DNA of 22,221 nucleotides, taken from the NCBI GenBank assembly GCA_910587195.1, contig CAJUKL010000039.1, positions 1-22,221 on the forward strand, given 5' to 3'. This DNA comes from an uncultured Clostridia bacterium (lineage in GTDB: Bacteria; Bacillota; Clostridia; Lachnospirales; Anaerotignaceae). Numbering within the stretch: the first letter of the stretch is position 1; the number at the start of each line of letters is the position of its first letter. The notes under the pieces are model-generated. The model did no database searches, had not been told where the DNA came from, and was given only the letters and a program-made list of their open reading frames with translations. Of the stretch, positions 1-7,632 are shown piece by piece. The translations under genes were made by a program, and so were the position numbers.

Positions 1-113
1 TGATGGTGCTCCGTTGTCGTTCATCTCAAACAACCACTCAACTCCATCGCACGGCTGCAAAACGCTAGTTTTGCACAAAAGTTCTTTGCTTACTTTCTTT
101 CAAGAAAGTAAGG
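1..113 (-). repeat. Mosaic intergenic repeat, copy 1 (long module plus hairpin core)
   Basis: Bases 14-111 match 5998-6095 over an equal 98 nt with about 12 mismatches counted by eye. The copy contains a small hairpin at 56-75 (TGCAAAAC / GTTTTGCA) and an 11-bp inverted repeat at 89-112 (CTTACTTTCTT / AAGAAAGTAAG) with a 2-nt loop. Beside the hairpin, reading the minus strand, is the family tag AAGCAAAGAACTTT. The copy overlaps the last codons of the cobA-hemD gene. Nothing else is seen in bases 1-64. The match between copies is direct observation; any function is unknown. Confidence 0.8.
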
Positions 114-1561
114 GCTAAACCTGTTCCAGTTGATACTTCCGCTGTTGCTGTTACTTCACCACCCATTGCATAAATACTTTTTGCAGTTGCTTCACCAATG
201 GCAAATAATGTACATTTTTTGATGTCTTCTCCTGCTATAGAAAATAAATTTTTTGCCTGCGATGCACTAAAAAAACCAATCGCGTCAAACATTTCTTTTT
301 GAAAATACTCTTTTATTTTTTCCTCTTTATTTATGTGATTTTCATACGCAGTTATCCTTGCCATTTCCACCCCCATACTTTTTGCTTTTTCCTGTAATAG
401 AGTTCCTGCTAATTCGGAAGCCGGAAATAATATTTTGTCTTTCGGACTTAAAAATTGTGGCATTTCTTCTGCGGCACTTTTGCTGTCATATTTCTGTGGC
501 ACTCTGTCCACAAAAATTCCTCTTTTTTCTACTGCTTGCTTTGTTTTTTCTCCAATGCAAAAAATACGAATCCCTTGTAAATCTCTAACATCTTTTTTTA
601 CTTTTTTCATAGTATCAAAAAAGATTTCCACACTGGAAACACTTGTAAAAAATAGCCATGTATATTGTTTTAACATTTCGATTTCTCGGATTAAATTTTC
701 TGGTTTTTCCACAATTTGAATAGCAGAATAGGTTGTTACTTCTGCACCTTCCTCTTGTAATAAGGCTTTTGCTTCTAAAACACTTTCCCCTGTTCCTGCC
801 AATAAAATATGTTTTCCAAAAAGAAGTCTATTTTTTTGCCAATCCATTTTTTGTTTTACTACTTCTCCCATAATCACAACAGAAGGGTGTCCTATATTTG
901 CATCTTTTGCTTTTTGTGCAATTTCCTTTAGATTTGCCGTAATACTTTTTTGCTTACTTGTCGTTCCCCATTGTATGACACATACTGGCGTATGTTTATC
1001 TTTTCCATTTTTTATTAGGCTTTGGCTTATGCTTTCCAAATTTTTCATACTCATTAAAAAAATAAGGGTTCCTTCCATTTTTGCCATAGTTGCATAATCT
1101 AGTTCTCCATTTTCCACTCTATGCCCTGTAAAAACATGGAAAGAAGAAGCAAAATTTCTGTGTGTTACCGGAATCCCTGCATAAGTACAAACAGAATAAA
1201 AAGAAGAAATTCCTGGCACTACTTCAAATGGAATTTCTGCTTGTTGTAGAGCTTCACATTCTTCTCCACCTCTGCCAAATAAAAAAGGGTCGCCTCCTTT
1301 TAAACGTAATACTTTTTTGCCTTGTTTTGCCTTTTGTATCAATACCTCGTTAATTTGTGTTTGATTTAACCTATGATTTTGTGGCTGTTTTCCGGCATTA
1401 ATTGTTTCACAATTTTTTTTGGCATAGCTTAAAAAACGTTCTGCTGCTAATCTGTCATATACAATTACTTCAGCTTCTTTGATTAATTCCATGGCTCGTA
1501 TACTGATTAATTTTTCATCACCAGGCCCTGCGCCTACAATATACACCCTACCTTTTTTCAT
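65..1561 (-). CDS. cobA-hemD: Fused uroporphyrinogen-III C-methyltransferase / uroporphyrinogen-III synthase
   Basis: A 498-residue bifunctional tetrapyrrole enzyme. The N-terminal half (about 1-245) is a SAM-dependent uroporphyrinogen-III methyltransferase that makes precorrin-2. It shows the SAM-site VGAGPGD (9-15), the RLKGGDPFLFGRG motif (86-98), PGISS (116-120) and GIPVTHR (129-135). The C-terminal half (about 248-485) fits uroporphyrinogen-III synthase, which closes hydroxymethylbilane into uroporphyrinogen III; this half is weakly conserved in general and is assigned by position and fusion pattern. The start is backed by AGGAGGAG just upstream. It is the last gene of the operon with hemC and precorrin-2 dehydrogenase. 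The final 14 or so residues (TFLKESKQRTFVQN) are encoded by the intergenic repeat, so the C-terminus appears to have been extended by repeat sequence. The fusion is common in Clostridia. Confidence 0.93.
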   Translation of the reverse strand: MKKGRVYIVGAGPGDEKLISIRAMELIKEAEVIVYDRLAAERFLSYAKKNCETINAGKQPQNHRLNQTQINEVLIQKAKQGKKVLRLKGGDPFLFGRGGEECEALQQAEIPFEVVPGISSFYSVCTYAGIPVTHRNFASSFHVFTGHRVENGELDYATMAKMEGTLIFLMSMKNLESISQSLIKNGKDKHTPVCVIQWGTTSKQKSITANLKEIAQKAKDANIGHPSVVIMGEVVKQKMDWQKNRLLFGKHILLAGTGESVLEAKALLQEEGAEVTTYSAIQIVEKPENLIREIEMLKQYTWLFFTSVSSVEIFFDTMKKVKKDVRDLQGIRIFCIGEKTKQAVEKRGIFVDRVPQKYDSKSAAEEMPQFLSPKDKILFPASELAGTLLQEKAKSMGVEMARITAYENHINKEEKIKEYFQKEMFDAIGFFSASQAKNLFSIAGEDIKKCTLFAIGEATAKSIYAMGGEVTATAEVSTGTGLALTFLKESKQRTFVQN

Positions 1562-1602
1562 ATTACTCCTCCTAAAATTTAGAAAATTTTATTTTTCTAA
1601 GT

Positions 1603-2481
1603 TTATTGATAAACGGATTCCATCTTTATTTTTTCTGCTAAAGTCTTTCCCAATTCTTCTGCTTTTTGCATCTCTTGCTGTCCCTGCACAAGCAGCAATC
1701 TATCTGTATAAAACATTCCTTTCATGCTTATTTTTCCATTTTGTACTGTTGCCAAAGCACCTGCGGGTGCATGACAATCGGCACCAATCTCATTTAAAAA
1801 AGCTCTTTCTGCCACTTGACAAAAAAAAGCATTTTTATCCGTTATTTTTTTTAATGCTTCTTTTAGTGCAATATCCTTATTTCTTATTTGTAAGGCTAAA
1901 ATTCCTTGACAAGCAGCTGGCACCATTTCCTCCAAGGTAAAAATATGAGAAATATGATTTTGTTGCGTTCTAACTAAGCCAGCAACAGCTAATACAACTG
2001 CATCACATTCTTTTTCTAACTTTTTTAAGCGTGTCATAATATTGCCCCGAATGGGAATGACATGCAAATCTGGTCGCAATGCTAAAAGCTGTGTTTTTCT
2101 TCTTAAACTACCTGTTCCAATAACTGCGCCACTTGGTAAAGTTTCCCATGTCATATTTTTTTTGCACACAAGTGCATCCATTGGATTTTCCCGTTCTAAT
2201 ACTGCACCTAAAGCAAGTCCTTCTGGCATTTCATAAGGCATGTCCTTCATGCTGTGCACTGCAATATCAATGGCACCACATAACAATGCCTGTTCAATTT
2301 CCTTTACAAACAGCCCTTTTCCACCAATTTTATCTAATGTTTTATTTAATATTTTATCTCCTTTTGTTTTAATTGTAATAATTTCCGTTTCTCTTTTCAA
2401 TACAGACTGTATTTTTTTTGCTGCAAGTTCTGCTTGTTTAATAGCAAGTAAACTTTCCCTTGTTCCGATTTTAATTTTCAT
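1603..2481 (-). CDS. hemC: Hydroxymethylbilane synthase (porphobilinogen deaminase)
   Basis: A 292-residue cytosolic enzyme that polymerises four porphobilinogens into hydroxymethylbilane, the substrate of the HemD half of the next gene. Visible family signatures are the N-terminal IGTRES (5-10), the catalytic aspartate D80 in VHSMKD, the GTGSLRR and RGN substrate-binding segments (about 123-147), and C236 in GADCHAPAGA, the attachment site of the dipyrromethane cofactor. Length is normal for the family. The first 11 bases overlap the end of the upstream precorrin-2 dehydrogenase gene, which implies translational coupling. The gap to cobA-hemD is about 41 bases. All expected key residues are present. 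Confidence 0.96.
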   Translation of the reverse strand: MKIKIGTRESLLAIKQAELAAKKIQSVLKRETEIITIKTKGDKILNKTLDKIGGKGLFVKEIEQALLCGAIDIAVHSMKDMPYEMPEGLALGAVLERENPMDALVCKKNMTWETLPSGAVIGTGSLRRKTQLLALRPDLHVIPIRGNIMTRLKKLEKECDAVVLAVAGLVRTQQNHISHIFTLEEMVPAACQGILALQIRNKDIALKEALKKITDKNAFFCQVAERAFLNEIGADCHAPAGALATVQNGKISMKGMFYTDRLLLVQGQQEMQKAEELGKTLAEKIKMESVYQ

Positions 2482-3022
2482 GATAATACTCCTCTAATAA
2501 CTGTTGTAATGCTATTTTTCTTTGTTGTCTATCTGTAAAATTTTGCAATATTTGCCTTCTCTGTTCTCCAAGATATTCTAAATCATTTCCGATAGACAAA
2601 TCCATATTTTCGCAAAATTTTCTTCCTAGCAAAGGAAACAAGCCATCTGTGCTAACGGCAACTGTCAAATTTCCCTGTCTTTTATAAAAAGGTACCATAA
2701 AATCGCCACTACCATCTGCTTTACAGCATAATATATTTTGTTTTCCAGCCCATTCTGCGATGGTATCATTTATATTTTTTTGTGCTGCTGCAAATACTAA
2801 AAACATTCCTTGTAAATCTTGTTGTTCAATTTCCTTTTTTTGATACACAATAGCATATTTTTGCAAAAGTTGTTCTGTTTGTTCTGTAAATGTTTTTGCA
2901 ATCACCATAAAATCTGCTTTTAGTTCCAACAGTGTTTTTATTTTAATCAAAGCAGCATTACCACCGCCCACTACTAATATTTTTTTATGTTCTAAAGAAA
3001 GATAGATAGGAAGTTTTACCAT
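2471..3022 (-). CDS. Precorrin-2 dehydrogenase / sirohydrochlorin ferrochelatase-like protein (CysG N-terminal type)
   Basis: A 183-residue protein matching the N-terminal module of CysG and Met8p/SirC. This module oxidises precorrin-2 to sirohydrochlorin with NAD+ and in some members inserts iron to give siroheme. The NAD-binding Rossmann turn is GGGNAA (19-24). D103, in CKADGSGDF, aligns with the catalytic aspartate of CysG, and S124 sits in VAVSTDG. It is a little shorter than typical 200-220-residue relatives. First gene of the operon with hemC and cobA-hemD; the start has an AAAGGAG ribosome binding site. Together the three genes cover porphobilinogen to sirohydrochlorin. Whether it also chelates iron cannot be told from sequence. 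Confidence 0.9.
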   Translation of the reverse strand: MVKLPIYLSLEHKKILVVGGGNAALIKIKTLLELKADFMVIAKTFTEQTEQLLQKYAIVYQKKEIEQQDLQGMFLVFAAAQKNINDTIAEWAGKQNILCCKADGSGDFMVPFYKRQGNLTVAVSTDGLFPLLGRKFCENMDLSIGNDLEYLGEQRRQILQNFTDRQQRKIALQQLLEEYYHEN

Positions 3023-3090
3023 TTTTTCTCCTTTCCATGTACCACAAGACTAATGTATTTTTGCCATTTTAAGGATACTATATTTTTATT

Positions 3091-3119
3091 AGTATACCCG
3101 TTTTCCCCTTGAATGACAA
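3091..3119 (-). promoter_or_regulatory. Predicted sigma-A promoter of the precorrin-2 dehydrogenase / hemC / cobA-hemD operon
   Basis: On the minus strand, -35 TTGTCA (3119-3114), a 17-nt spacer, then -10 TATACT (3096-3091). The start codon at 3022 lies about 60 nt beyond the expected transcription start. Five of six bases match consensus in each box. Confidence 0.7.
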
Positions 3120-3129
3120 CATAATATTT

Positions 3130-3143
3130 AGAACATATATTTG
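3130..3143. promoter_or_regulatory. Possible degenerate LexA operator between divergent promoters
   Basis: AGAACATATATTTG resembles the Gram-positive SOS box (CGAACATATGTTCG type). The left half-site GAACATAT is intact and the right half is degenerate. It overlaps the -35 of the lexA promoter and sits 11 nt from the -35 of the divergent operon. LexA autoregulation is the established pattern, but the match is imperfect. Confidence 0.4.
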
Positions 3144-3169
3144 ATTTCAGATAGGATTTATGTTATAGT
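3141..3169 (+). promoter_or_regulatory. Predicted lexA promoter
   Basis: -35 TTGATT (3141-3146), a 17-nt spacer, -10 TATAGT (3164-3169). It is followed by GAGGTGA as ribosome binding site, 3-4 nt before the ATG at 3198. Confidence 0.65.
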
Positions 3170-3197
3170 AATACTAAAAATAAATTGAGGTGACTTT

Positions 3198-3803
3198 ATG
3201 CGAGATTTATCATTAAGGCAAAAGCAAATCTTAGCCTATTTAAAATCCGAAGTGAAAAAAAAGGGTTATCCTCCTTCTGTTCGAGAAATTTGTGACGCAG
3301 TTGGTTTAAAATCTACTTCTACTGTTCACTCTCACCTTTCCCAGCTAGAAAAAAGAGGACTCATTCACCGTGATCCAACAAAACCTCGTGCCATTGAAAT
3401 TTTAGATAATGATGAACAAAAAGAACTTATCAATGTTCCTATCGTTGGTATAATTACAGCAGGTACTCCTATTCTTGCTGTAGAAAATATAGAAGATACT
3501 TTTCCTTTACCCCTCAACTATTTAAATACAAATGGTGATGTATTTATGTTGCGTGTCAAAGGAGAGAGCATGATAGAGGCAGGCATTTATGACAGAGATT
3601 TAATAGTAGTACGTCAGCAATCGTTTGCAGAAAACGGAGATATTGTAGCCGCATTATTAGAAGACTCTGCCACAGTCAAAACCTATTACAAAGAAGCAAA
3701 CTGTATTCGCCTTCAGCCTGAAAATGCTTCTATGTCACCTATTTATGCCAAAGATGTCAAAATATTAGGAAAAGTTATTGGTTTATTCCGCAAATTTTCT
3801 TAA
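3198..3803 (+). CDS. lexA: LexA repressor (SOS regulator, self-cleaving)
   Basis: A 201-residue SOS repressor. The N-terminal winged helix (about 1-68) starts with the typical LSLRQKQILAYL and contains the recognition segment SVREICDAVGLKSTSTVHSHL. The C-terminal S24-type domain has the cleavage pair A88-G89 in ITAGTP, the nucleophile S124 in KGESM, and the general base K161 in ATVKTYY. RecA-stimulated cleavage between A88 and G89 would inactivate it. All catalytic residues are present, so it should be functional. It is divergent from the tetrapyrrole operon and 42 bases ahead of nadE. An A/T-only inverted repeat spans its stop codon. Confidence 0.97.
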   Translation: MRDLSLRQKQILAYLKSEVKKKGYPPSVREICDAVGLKSTSTVHSHLSQLEKRGLIHRDPTKPRAIEILDNDEQKELINVPIVGIITAGTPILAVENIEDTFPLPLNYLNTNGDVFMLRVKGESMIEAGIYDRDLIVVRQQSFAENGDIVAALLEDSATVKTYYKEANCIRLQPENASMSPIYAKDVKILGKVIGLFRKFS

Positions 3804-3830
3804 AAAAATCTTGGCAAAAAATTTTTTTAA
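3800..3830. repeat. A/T-only inverted repeat between lexA and nadE
   Basis: TTAAAAAAAT (3800-3809) and ATTTTTTTAA (3821-3830) form a 10-bp dyad with an 11-nt loop, spanning the lexA stop codon and ending at the nadE ribosome binding site. It has no GC pairs and is a weak terminator at best, so lexA and nadE may be co-transcribed. Confidence 0.4.
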
Positions 3831-3845
3831 AAGGAGTGAATGATT

Positions 3846-5759
3846 ATGCACGGATTTATTCGAGTTGGTTCTGCGCTACCAAAATGTAAATTGGCAGATT
3901 GTACGTATAATAAAGATAAAGTAATTCAAATATTGCAGCAAGCAAGTGAAAAACAAATACAAGTGCTTGTTTTTCCAGAGTTATCCATTACAACCTATAG
4001 TTGTGGAGATTTATTTTTTCAATCTTCCCTGCTGTCCCACGCAAAAGAAGGACTTGCTTCCATTGTGACCGCCTCCCAAAAAGTGGATATTTTTATTGTA
4101 GTAGGCTTACCACTTGCTATAGATAATCAAATTTTTAACTGTGCAGTTGCACTTTATAAAGGTCGTATTTTAGGAATCGTGCCAAAAAGTTGCGTGCCAA
4201 ACTATGGAGAATTTTATGAAAAACGTTGGTTTGCACCTGCTACACAACTTTTGTCAAAAGAAATTTGTCTTTGTGAGCAAAGGGTACCGATAGGAGCAGA
4301 CTTAATTTTTTCAGCGGATAAAATACCAGATTGCAAAATTGGAATAGAAATTTGTGAAGATTTATGGAGTCCTATTCCGCCTAGTTCTTACCAAGCAATT
4401 TCAGGTGCTACCATTTTGTTAAATCCGTCTGCTAGTAACGAACTTGCTACAAAATATGATTATCGGAAGCAACTGATTGGACAGCAATCTTCCCGTTGTA
4501 TTGCAGCGTATGTTTATTCTTCTGCGGGTGTAGGCGAATCTACACAGGATATGGTATTTAGTGGACATGGTATAATATATGAAAATGGTACACTTTTAAA
4601 AGAATCCAAACGCTTTTTACGGGAAACACAACTGATTTATGCAGATATTGATGTGGAAGCACTTGGAAATGACAGAAGAAAAAATTCCACCTTTATGCAG
4701 GAAGCAAAACAAAGTTTTCGAGAAATTTCATTTTCTATGGAGCCACAAGACATAGAAGAATTAGAACGCACCATAAGTGCACAACCTTTTATTCCAAGTC
4801 ATGATTTAGAAAGTCGTTGTCAAGATATTTTTAACATTCAAGTGGTGGGACTTGCCAGAAGGATAGAACATACTAAAGCAAATTGTGTTGTGGTGGGGAT
4901 TTCGGGCGGTTTAGATTCCACGCTTGCGCTTTTGGTATCTGTAAAAGCCTGCGATTATCTTGGCATTGCAAGAGAACATGTCATTGGTGTTACCATGCCA
5001 GGCTTTGGTACAACAGACAGAACGTATCAAAATGCACTTTCTTTAATGGAAGCATTAGGTGTACAGATAAAAGAAATTTTCATTCAAAAATCTGTTTTGC
5101 AGCACTTTGAAGATATTGGGCATGATGCTTCTAAGCATGATACTACCTATGAAAATGCACAGGCAAGAGAGCGTACTCAAATTTTAATGGACATTGCAAA
5201 TAAAGAAAATGGCTTTGTAGTAGGCACAGGAGATTTATCGGAATTGGCATTAGGCTGGGCAACTTATAATGGTGACCATATGTCCATGTATGGTGTCAAT
5301 GCAGGGATTCCTAAAACACTCATTCGTGTATTAGTACGTTGGATAAGCAATTCCCTTTCTTCTCAAGCAAGCACTATTTTACTAGATATTTTGGATACAC
5401 CAGTCAGTCCAGAATTGCTACCACCAGATGAAAAAGGAAATATTAACCAAAAAACAGAGGAAATTGTAGGCCCTTATGAGTTACATGACTTTTTCCTTTA
5501 TTATGTAGTGCGTTATGGTTTTTCTCCATCTAAAATATTATTTTTAGCAGAACATGCTTTTCATGGCGAATACGAGCGAACAGTATTATTAAAATGGTTA
5601 AAAAACTTTTATCATAGATTTTTTACGCAGCAATTTAAACGTTCTTGTATGCCAGATGGTCCAAAAGTAGGTACTATCTCCCTTTCTCCTCGTGGCGACT
5701 GGCGAATGCCATCAGATGCTTTTTATCATGTATGGATGGAAGAAATCGAAAAATTATAA
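3846..5759 (+). CDS. nadE: Glutamine-dependent NAD+ synthetase
   Basis: A 637-residue two-domain enzyme making NAD+ from nicotinic acid adenine dinucleotide, ATP and glutamine. The N-terminal nitrilase-fold glutaminase has the Glu-Lys-Cys triad: E45 in FPELS, K114 in VPKSC, C170 in IEICEDLW. The C-terminal synthetase has the ATP-pyrophosphatase P-loop SGGLDS (353-358), followed by the GTGDLSELALGW segment typical of NadE. I chose ATG 3846 over the in-frame ATG 3840 because AGGAG at 3832-3836 is 9 nt from the former and only 3 nt from the latter, and the protein then begins MHGFIRV as in relatives. It carries its own ammonia source, so no separate amidotransferase is needed. It may be read through from lexA. 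Confidence 0.96.
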   Translation: MHGFIRVGSALPKCKLADCTYNKDKVIQILQQASEKQIQVLVFPELSITTYSCGDLFFQSSLLSHAKEGLASIVTASQKVDIFIVVGLPLAIDNQIFNCAVALYKGRILGIVPKSCVPNYGEFYEKRWFAPATQLLSKEICLCEQRVPIGADLIFSADKIPDCKIGIEICEDLWSPIPPSSYQAISGATILLNPSASNELATKYDYRKQLIGQQSSRCIAAYVYSSAGVGESTQDMVFSGHGIIYENGTLLKESKRFLRETQLIYADIDVEALGNDRRKNSTFMQEAKQSFREISFSMEPQDIEELERTISAQPFIPSHDLESRCQDIFNIQVVGLARRIEHTKANCVVVGISGGLDSTLALLVSVKACDYLGIAREHVIGVTMPGFGTTDRTYQNALSLMEALGVQIKEIFIQKSVLQHFEDIGHDASKHDTTYENAQARERTQILMDIANKENGFVVGTGDLSELALGWATYNGDHMSMYGVNAGIPKTLIRVLVRWISNSLSSQASTILLDILDTPVSPELLPPDEKGNINQKTEEIVGPYELHDFFLYYVVRYGFSPSKILFLAEHAFHGEYERTVLLKWLKNFYHRFFTQQFKRSCMPDGPKVGTISLSPRGDWRMPSDAFYHVWMEEIEKL

Positions 5760-5799
5760 AAAAGACTTTAAAAAAATGGTTTAGTATGAACTTAATGAA

Positions 5800-6097
5800 A
5801 GGCAGAAGTTCTTGGGGAAACTTTTTTCACTTGTGAAAAGTTTCCCCAAAGTCTACACTTCGCTCCGGTCGGTGCAGGACAAATGTCCACTGGACGTTCA
5901 GAACCCCAAACCCTTACAAGCTTTTTGAAAAAAGCTTGACCAAAAACTTTACCTTTCGCAAACGCAACAGAATGTATTTTTGACCGTTAGCGCTTTGTTG
6001 TCGTTCAACTAAAGCAACCACTCAACTCCAACACACAGCTGCAAAACATCAGTTTTACACAAAAGTTCTTTGCTACCTTTCTTTCAAGAAAGTAAAC
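5800..6097. repeat. Mosaic intergenic repeat, copy 2 (largest composite)
   Basis: This fills the convergent nadE / redox-protein spacer. It contains: a long hairpin (5812-5849); the module at 5850-5907, which matches 11263-11320 with about 9 differences in 58; a 10-bp hairpin at 5917-5938 (CAAGCTTTTT / AAAAAGCTTG), part of a module whose reverse complement resembles 11368-11410; the 98-nt module at 5998-6095 matching 14-111; and the hairpin core at 6077-6092 with its AAGAACTTT tag on the minus strand. The stop codon of the neighbouring minus-strand gene falls inside the core. No gene is credible here. Confidence 0.8.
5812..5849. terminator. Long hairpin after nadE (terminator-like, no U tract)
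   Basis: TTGGGGAAACTTTT (5812-5825) pairs with AAAAGTTTCCCCAA (5836-5849), a perfect 14-bp stem. The bases between can continue it as TTCAC / GTGAA if register slips. No T run follows on either strand, so it may stabilise or process transcript ends rather than act as a classical intrinsic terminator. Confidence 0.45.
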
Positions 6098-6851
6098 GAG
6101 GATTATGATAACGACCATGTTTTTCTGTTTTTTTGGTATATTGTATGGCTTCTTTGGGGCAATGATTTAGGCAAGAAAGGCACATATAACAATTTCCAGC
6201 ATCCCAGGCAGGTTTTTCCGATTTTATATGTATTTTATGGGCAGGGCAAAGTTTTTCACATTTACCACAGCCAATACAATCCCCTGTTGTATAAAAATGT
6301 TTTGTATTTGCAAAAAATTTATAAAACAAAGCATGAAAAAAGGTACTTTTTAAAAAAGAAAATTTACCTTTTTCCACTCGGAAAAATTTATTTTTTTCTA
6401 ATGCAACCATTTTTGCAATTTTACTAATACGCTTGTCTGCTTGGTTTAGACAAGTTGTTTGTTGTTCCACACTTGCAACATCAAACAAAACAACATAATT
6501 ATCAGGCATAGTCAAAGAAAAACCACTATTTAAAGTAATATTTTTCTTTTTTAGTATTTTTTGCAATAGGTGCATGGTAGTACCAATATTTTCGCCACAG
6601 GTAACAACAGCAAAAGTATAATAAGGTGTTTGTGAAAGTTCTAACTTTTTTATAAAAGCAATGACAGGTTTAGGAATTCCCCAAGCATACACTGGAAAAA
6701 TAAAGGCTAATCGTTCTTTTTCTTTCAAAGTATATAAAAATTGTTTTTTAGAAAGCATATCTGCCATATTACAAAGTGGTTCTTGGAGGACTTTGGAAAG
6801 TTTTTGTGCAGCATAAAGTGAATTTCCAGTTCCTGAAAAATAAAATATCAT
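6084..6851 (-). CDS. EFR1-family flavodoxin-ferredoxin protein
   Basis: A 255-residue electron-transfer protein. The N-terminus is flavodoxin-like with the FMN phosphate loop SGTGNS (6-11) and the FPVYAWGIPKPV segment common in this group. The C-terminus carries two [4Fe-4S] ferredoxin motifs: C192, C195, C198, C202 and C221, C224, C227, C231. No transmembrane segment or signal peptide is evident, so it is likely cytosolic. Partners and substrate are unknown; such proteins are abundant in anaerobic Clostridia. The start has AAGGA eight bases upstream, and a TATAAT hexamer lies at 6886-6881 on the minus strand without a convincing -35. The stop codon lies in the intergenic repeat hairpin, so the last few residues are probably repeat-derived. 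Confidence 0.88.
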   Translation of the reverse strand: MIFYFSGTGNSLYAAQKLSKVLQEPLCNMADMLSKKQFLYTLKEKERLAFIFPVYAWGIPKPVIAFIKKLELSQTPYYTFAVVTCGENIGTTMHLLQKILKKKNITLNSGFSLTMPDNYVVLFDVASVEQQTTCLNQADKRISKIAKMVALEKNKFFRVEKGKFSFLKSTFFHALFYKFFANTKHFYTTGDCIGCGKCEKLCPAHKIHIKSEKPAWDAGNCYMCLSCLNHCPKEAIQYTKKTEKHGRYHNPRLLS

Positions 6852-6945
6852 AGCAATTCCTTCTTTCTGTTCTTTTTTTTATTATACACTTTTTTTTAAA
6901 AAATTAGTATTCCTAAAACAAAAATAAGATGGGAGAACAAGGCAT

Positions 6946-7359
6946 ATGTTAGAAAATGCAATTTTATTTGCAACAAAAGCACACAAAGGACAAATGGATA
7001 AAGCTGGAAAACCCTATATTTTACATTCTTTTAGAGTTATGCTTTCCTGTAAAAAACAGGAAGAACAAATTGCAGCAGTTTTGCATGATGTTTTAGAAGA
7101 TACCGATAACACAAAAGAAGATTTACAAAAAGCTGGTTTTTCAGAGGAAATTATCCAGGCAGTTATTTGTTTGACAAAACAAAAAAAGGAAGATTATTTT
7201 GCTTATATACAAAGGGTAAAGCAAAATGAAATTGCTAGAGTGGTAAAATTAGCAGACTTGCAAGACAATATGAATTTAAAAAGACTTTCTGTTATAACAG
7301 AAAAAGATAAAGAAAGAGTAAAAAAATATCAAAAAGCAAAAGAATGGTTGGAAAAATAA
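6946..7359 (+). CDS. Small RelA/SpoT-like HD-domain hydrolase
   Basis: A 137-residue single-domain protein resembling the (p)ppGpp hydrolase domain of RelA/SpoT and the stand-alone MESH1-like enzymes. Metal-site residues expected for the family are present: H27 in PYILH, H47-D48 in LHDVLEDTD, the E51-D52 pair, and D104 in KLADLQDN. Neither the synthetase domain nor the TGS/ACT regulatory domains follow, so it could only degrade a nucleotide. The natural substrate (alarmone or another phosphorylated nucleotide) is inference. A GGGAGA ribosome binding site precedes the ATG. It is divergent from the EFR1-type gene and is followed by 273 bases before dnaE. Confidence 0.82.
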   Translation: MLENAILFATKAHKGQMDKAGKPYILHSFRVMLSCKKQEEQIAAVLHDVLEDTDNTKEDLQKAGFSEEIIQAVICLTKQKKEDYFAYIQRVKQNEIARVVKLADLQDNMNLKRLSVITEKDKERVKKYQKAKEWLEK

Positions 7360-7632
7360 AAAAAAGGAAAATCAAATCTTTTCTATTCTATCAAAAGGGA
7401 ATTTTAAAAAGGTACAATAATTCCAAAAGTCAAATCAATTTGCTTGTATAAATTATATAAAATTTTGTAGAAAAAAAATACATATTTTTTTATATTATTA
7501 TGAAAAAATTGTATGTAATTTTAAAATTATGAAAAAAATGGCGGTTTTAATAGAATTCTATGAATTTGATATATTCTTATTATTTTTTATGATACAATGA
7601 GAATGAAAAATGTGTAAAAGGCAGGTGAACCT
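7360..7632 (+). other. Intergenic region with candidate dnaE promoter
   Basis: A very AT-rich spacer with no convincing gene. A plausible promoter is TTGATA (7566-7571), a 16-nt spacer, then TATGAT (7588-7593). GCAGGTGA just ahead of the ATG at 7633 serves as ribosome binding site. No GC-rich terminator hairpin is seen after the HD-domain gene. Confidence 0.5.

Noticed and set aside
89..112. Hairpin core as a classical intrinsic terminator
   Set aside because: The stem is A/T-rich with a 2-nt loop and no U tract on the relevant strand, and it is inside the coding sequence; better treated as part of the repeat family.
1479..1940. Plus-strand 153-codon open frame across cobA-hemD and hemC
   Set aside because: It runs antisense to two well-supported genes and has the Phe/Leu-rich composition of a shadow frame.
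7398..7425. GGAATT / AATTCC dyad as a terminator of the HD-domain gene
   Set aside because: Only 6 A/T-dominated pairs with a 15-nt loop and no T run; likely chance in AT-rich DNA.
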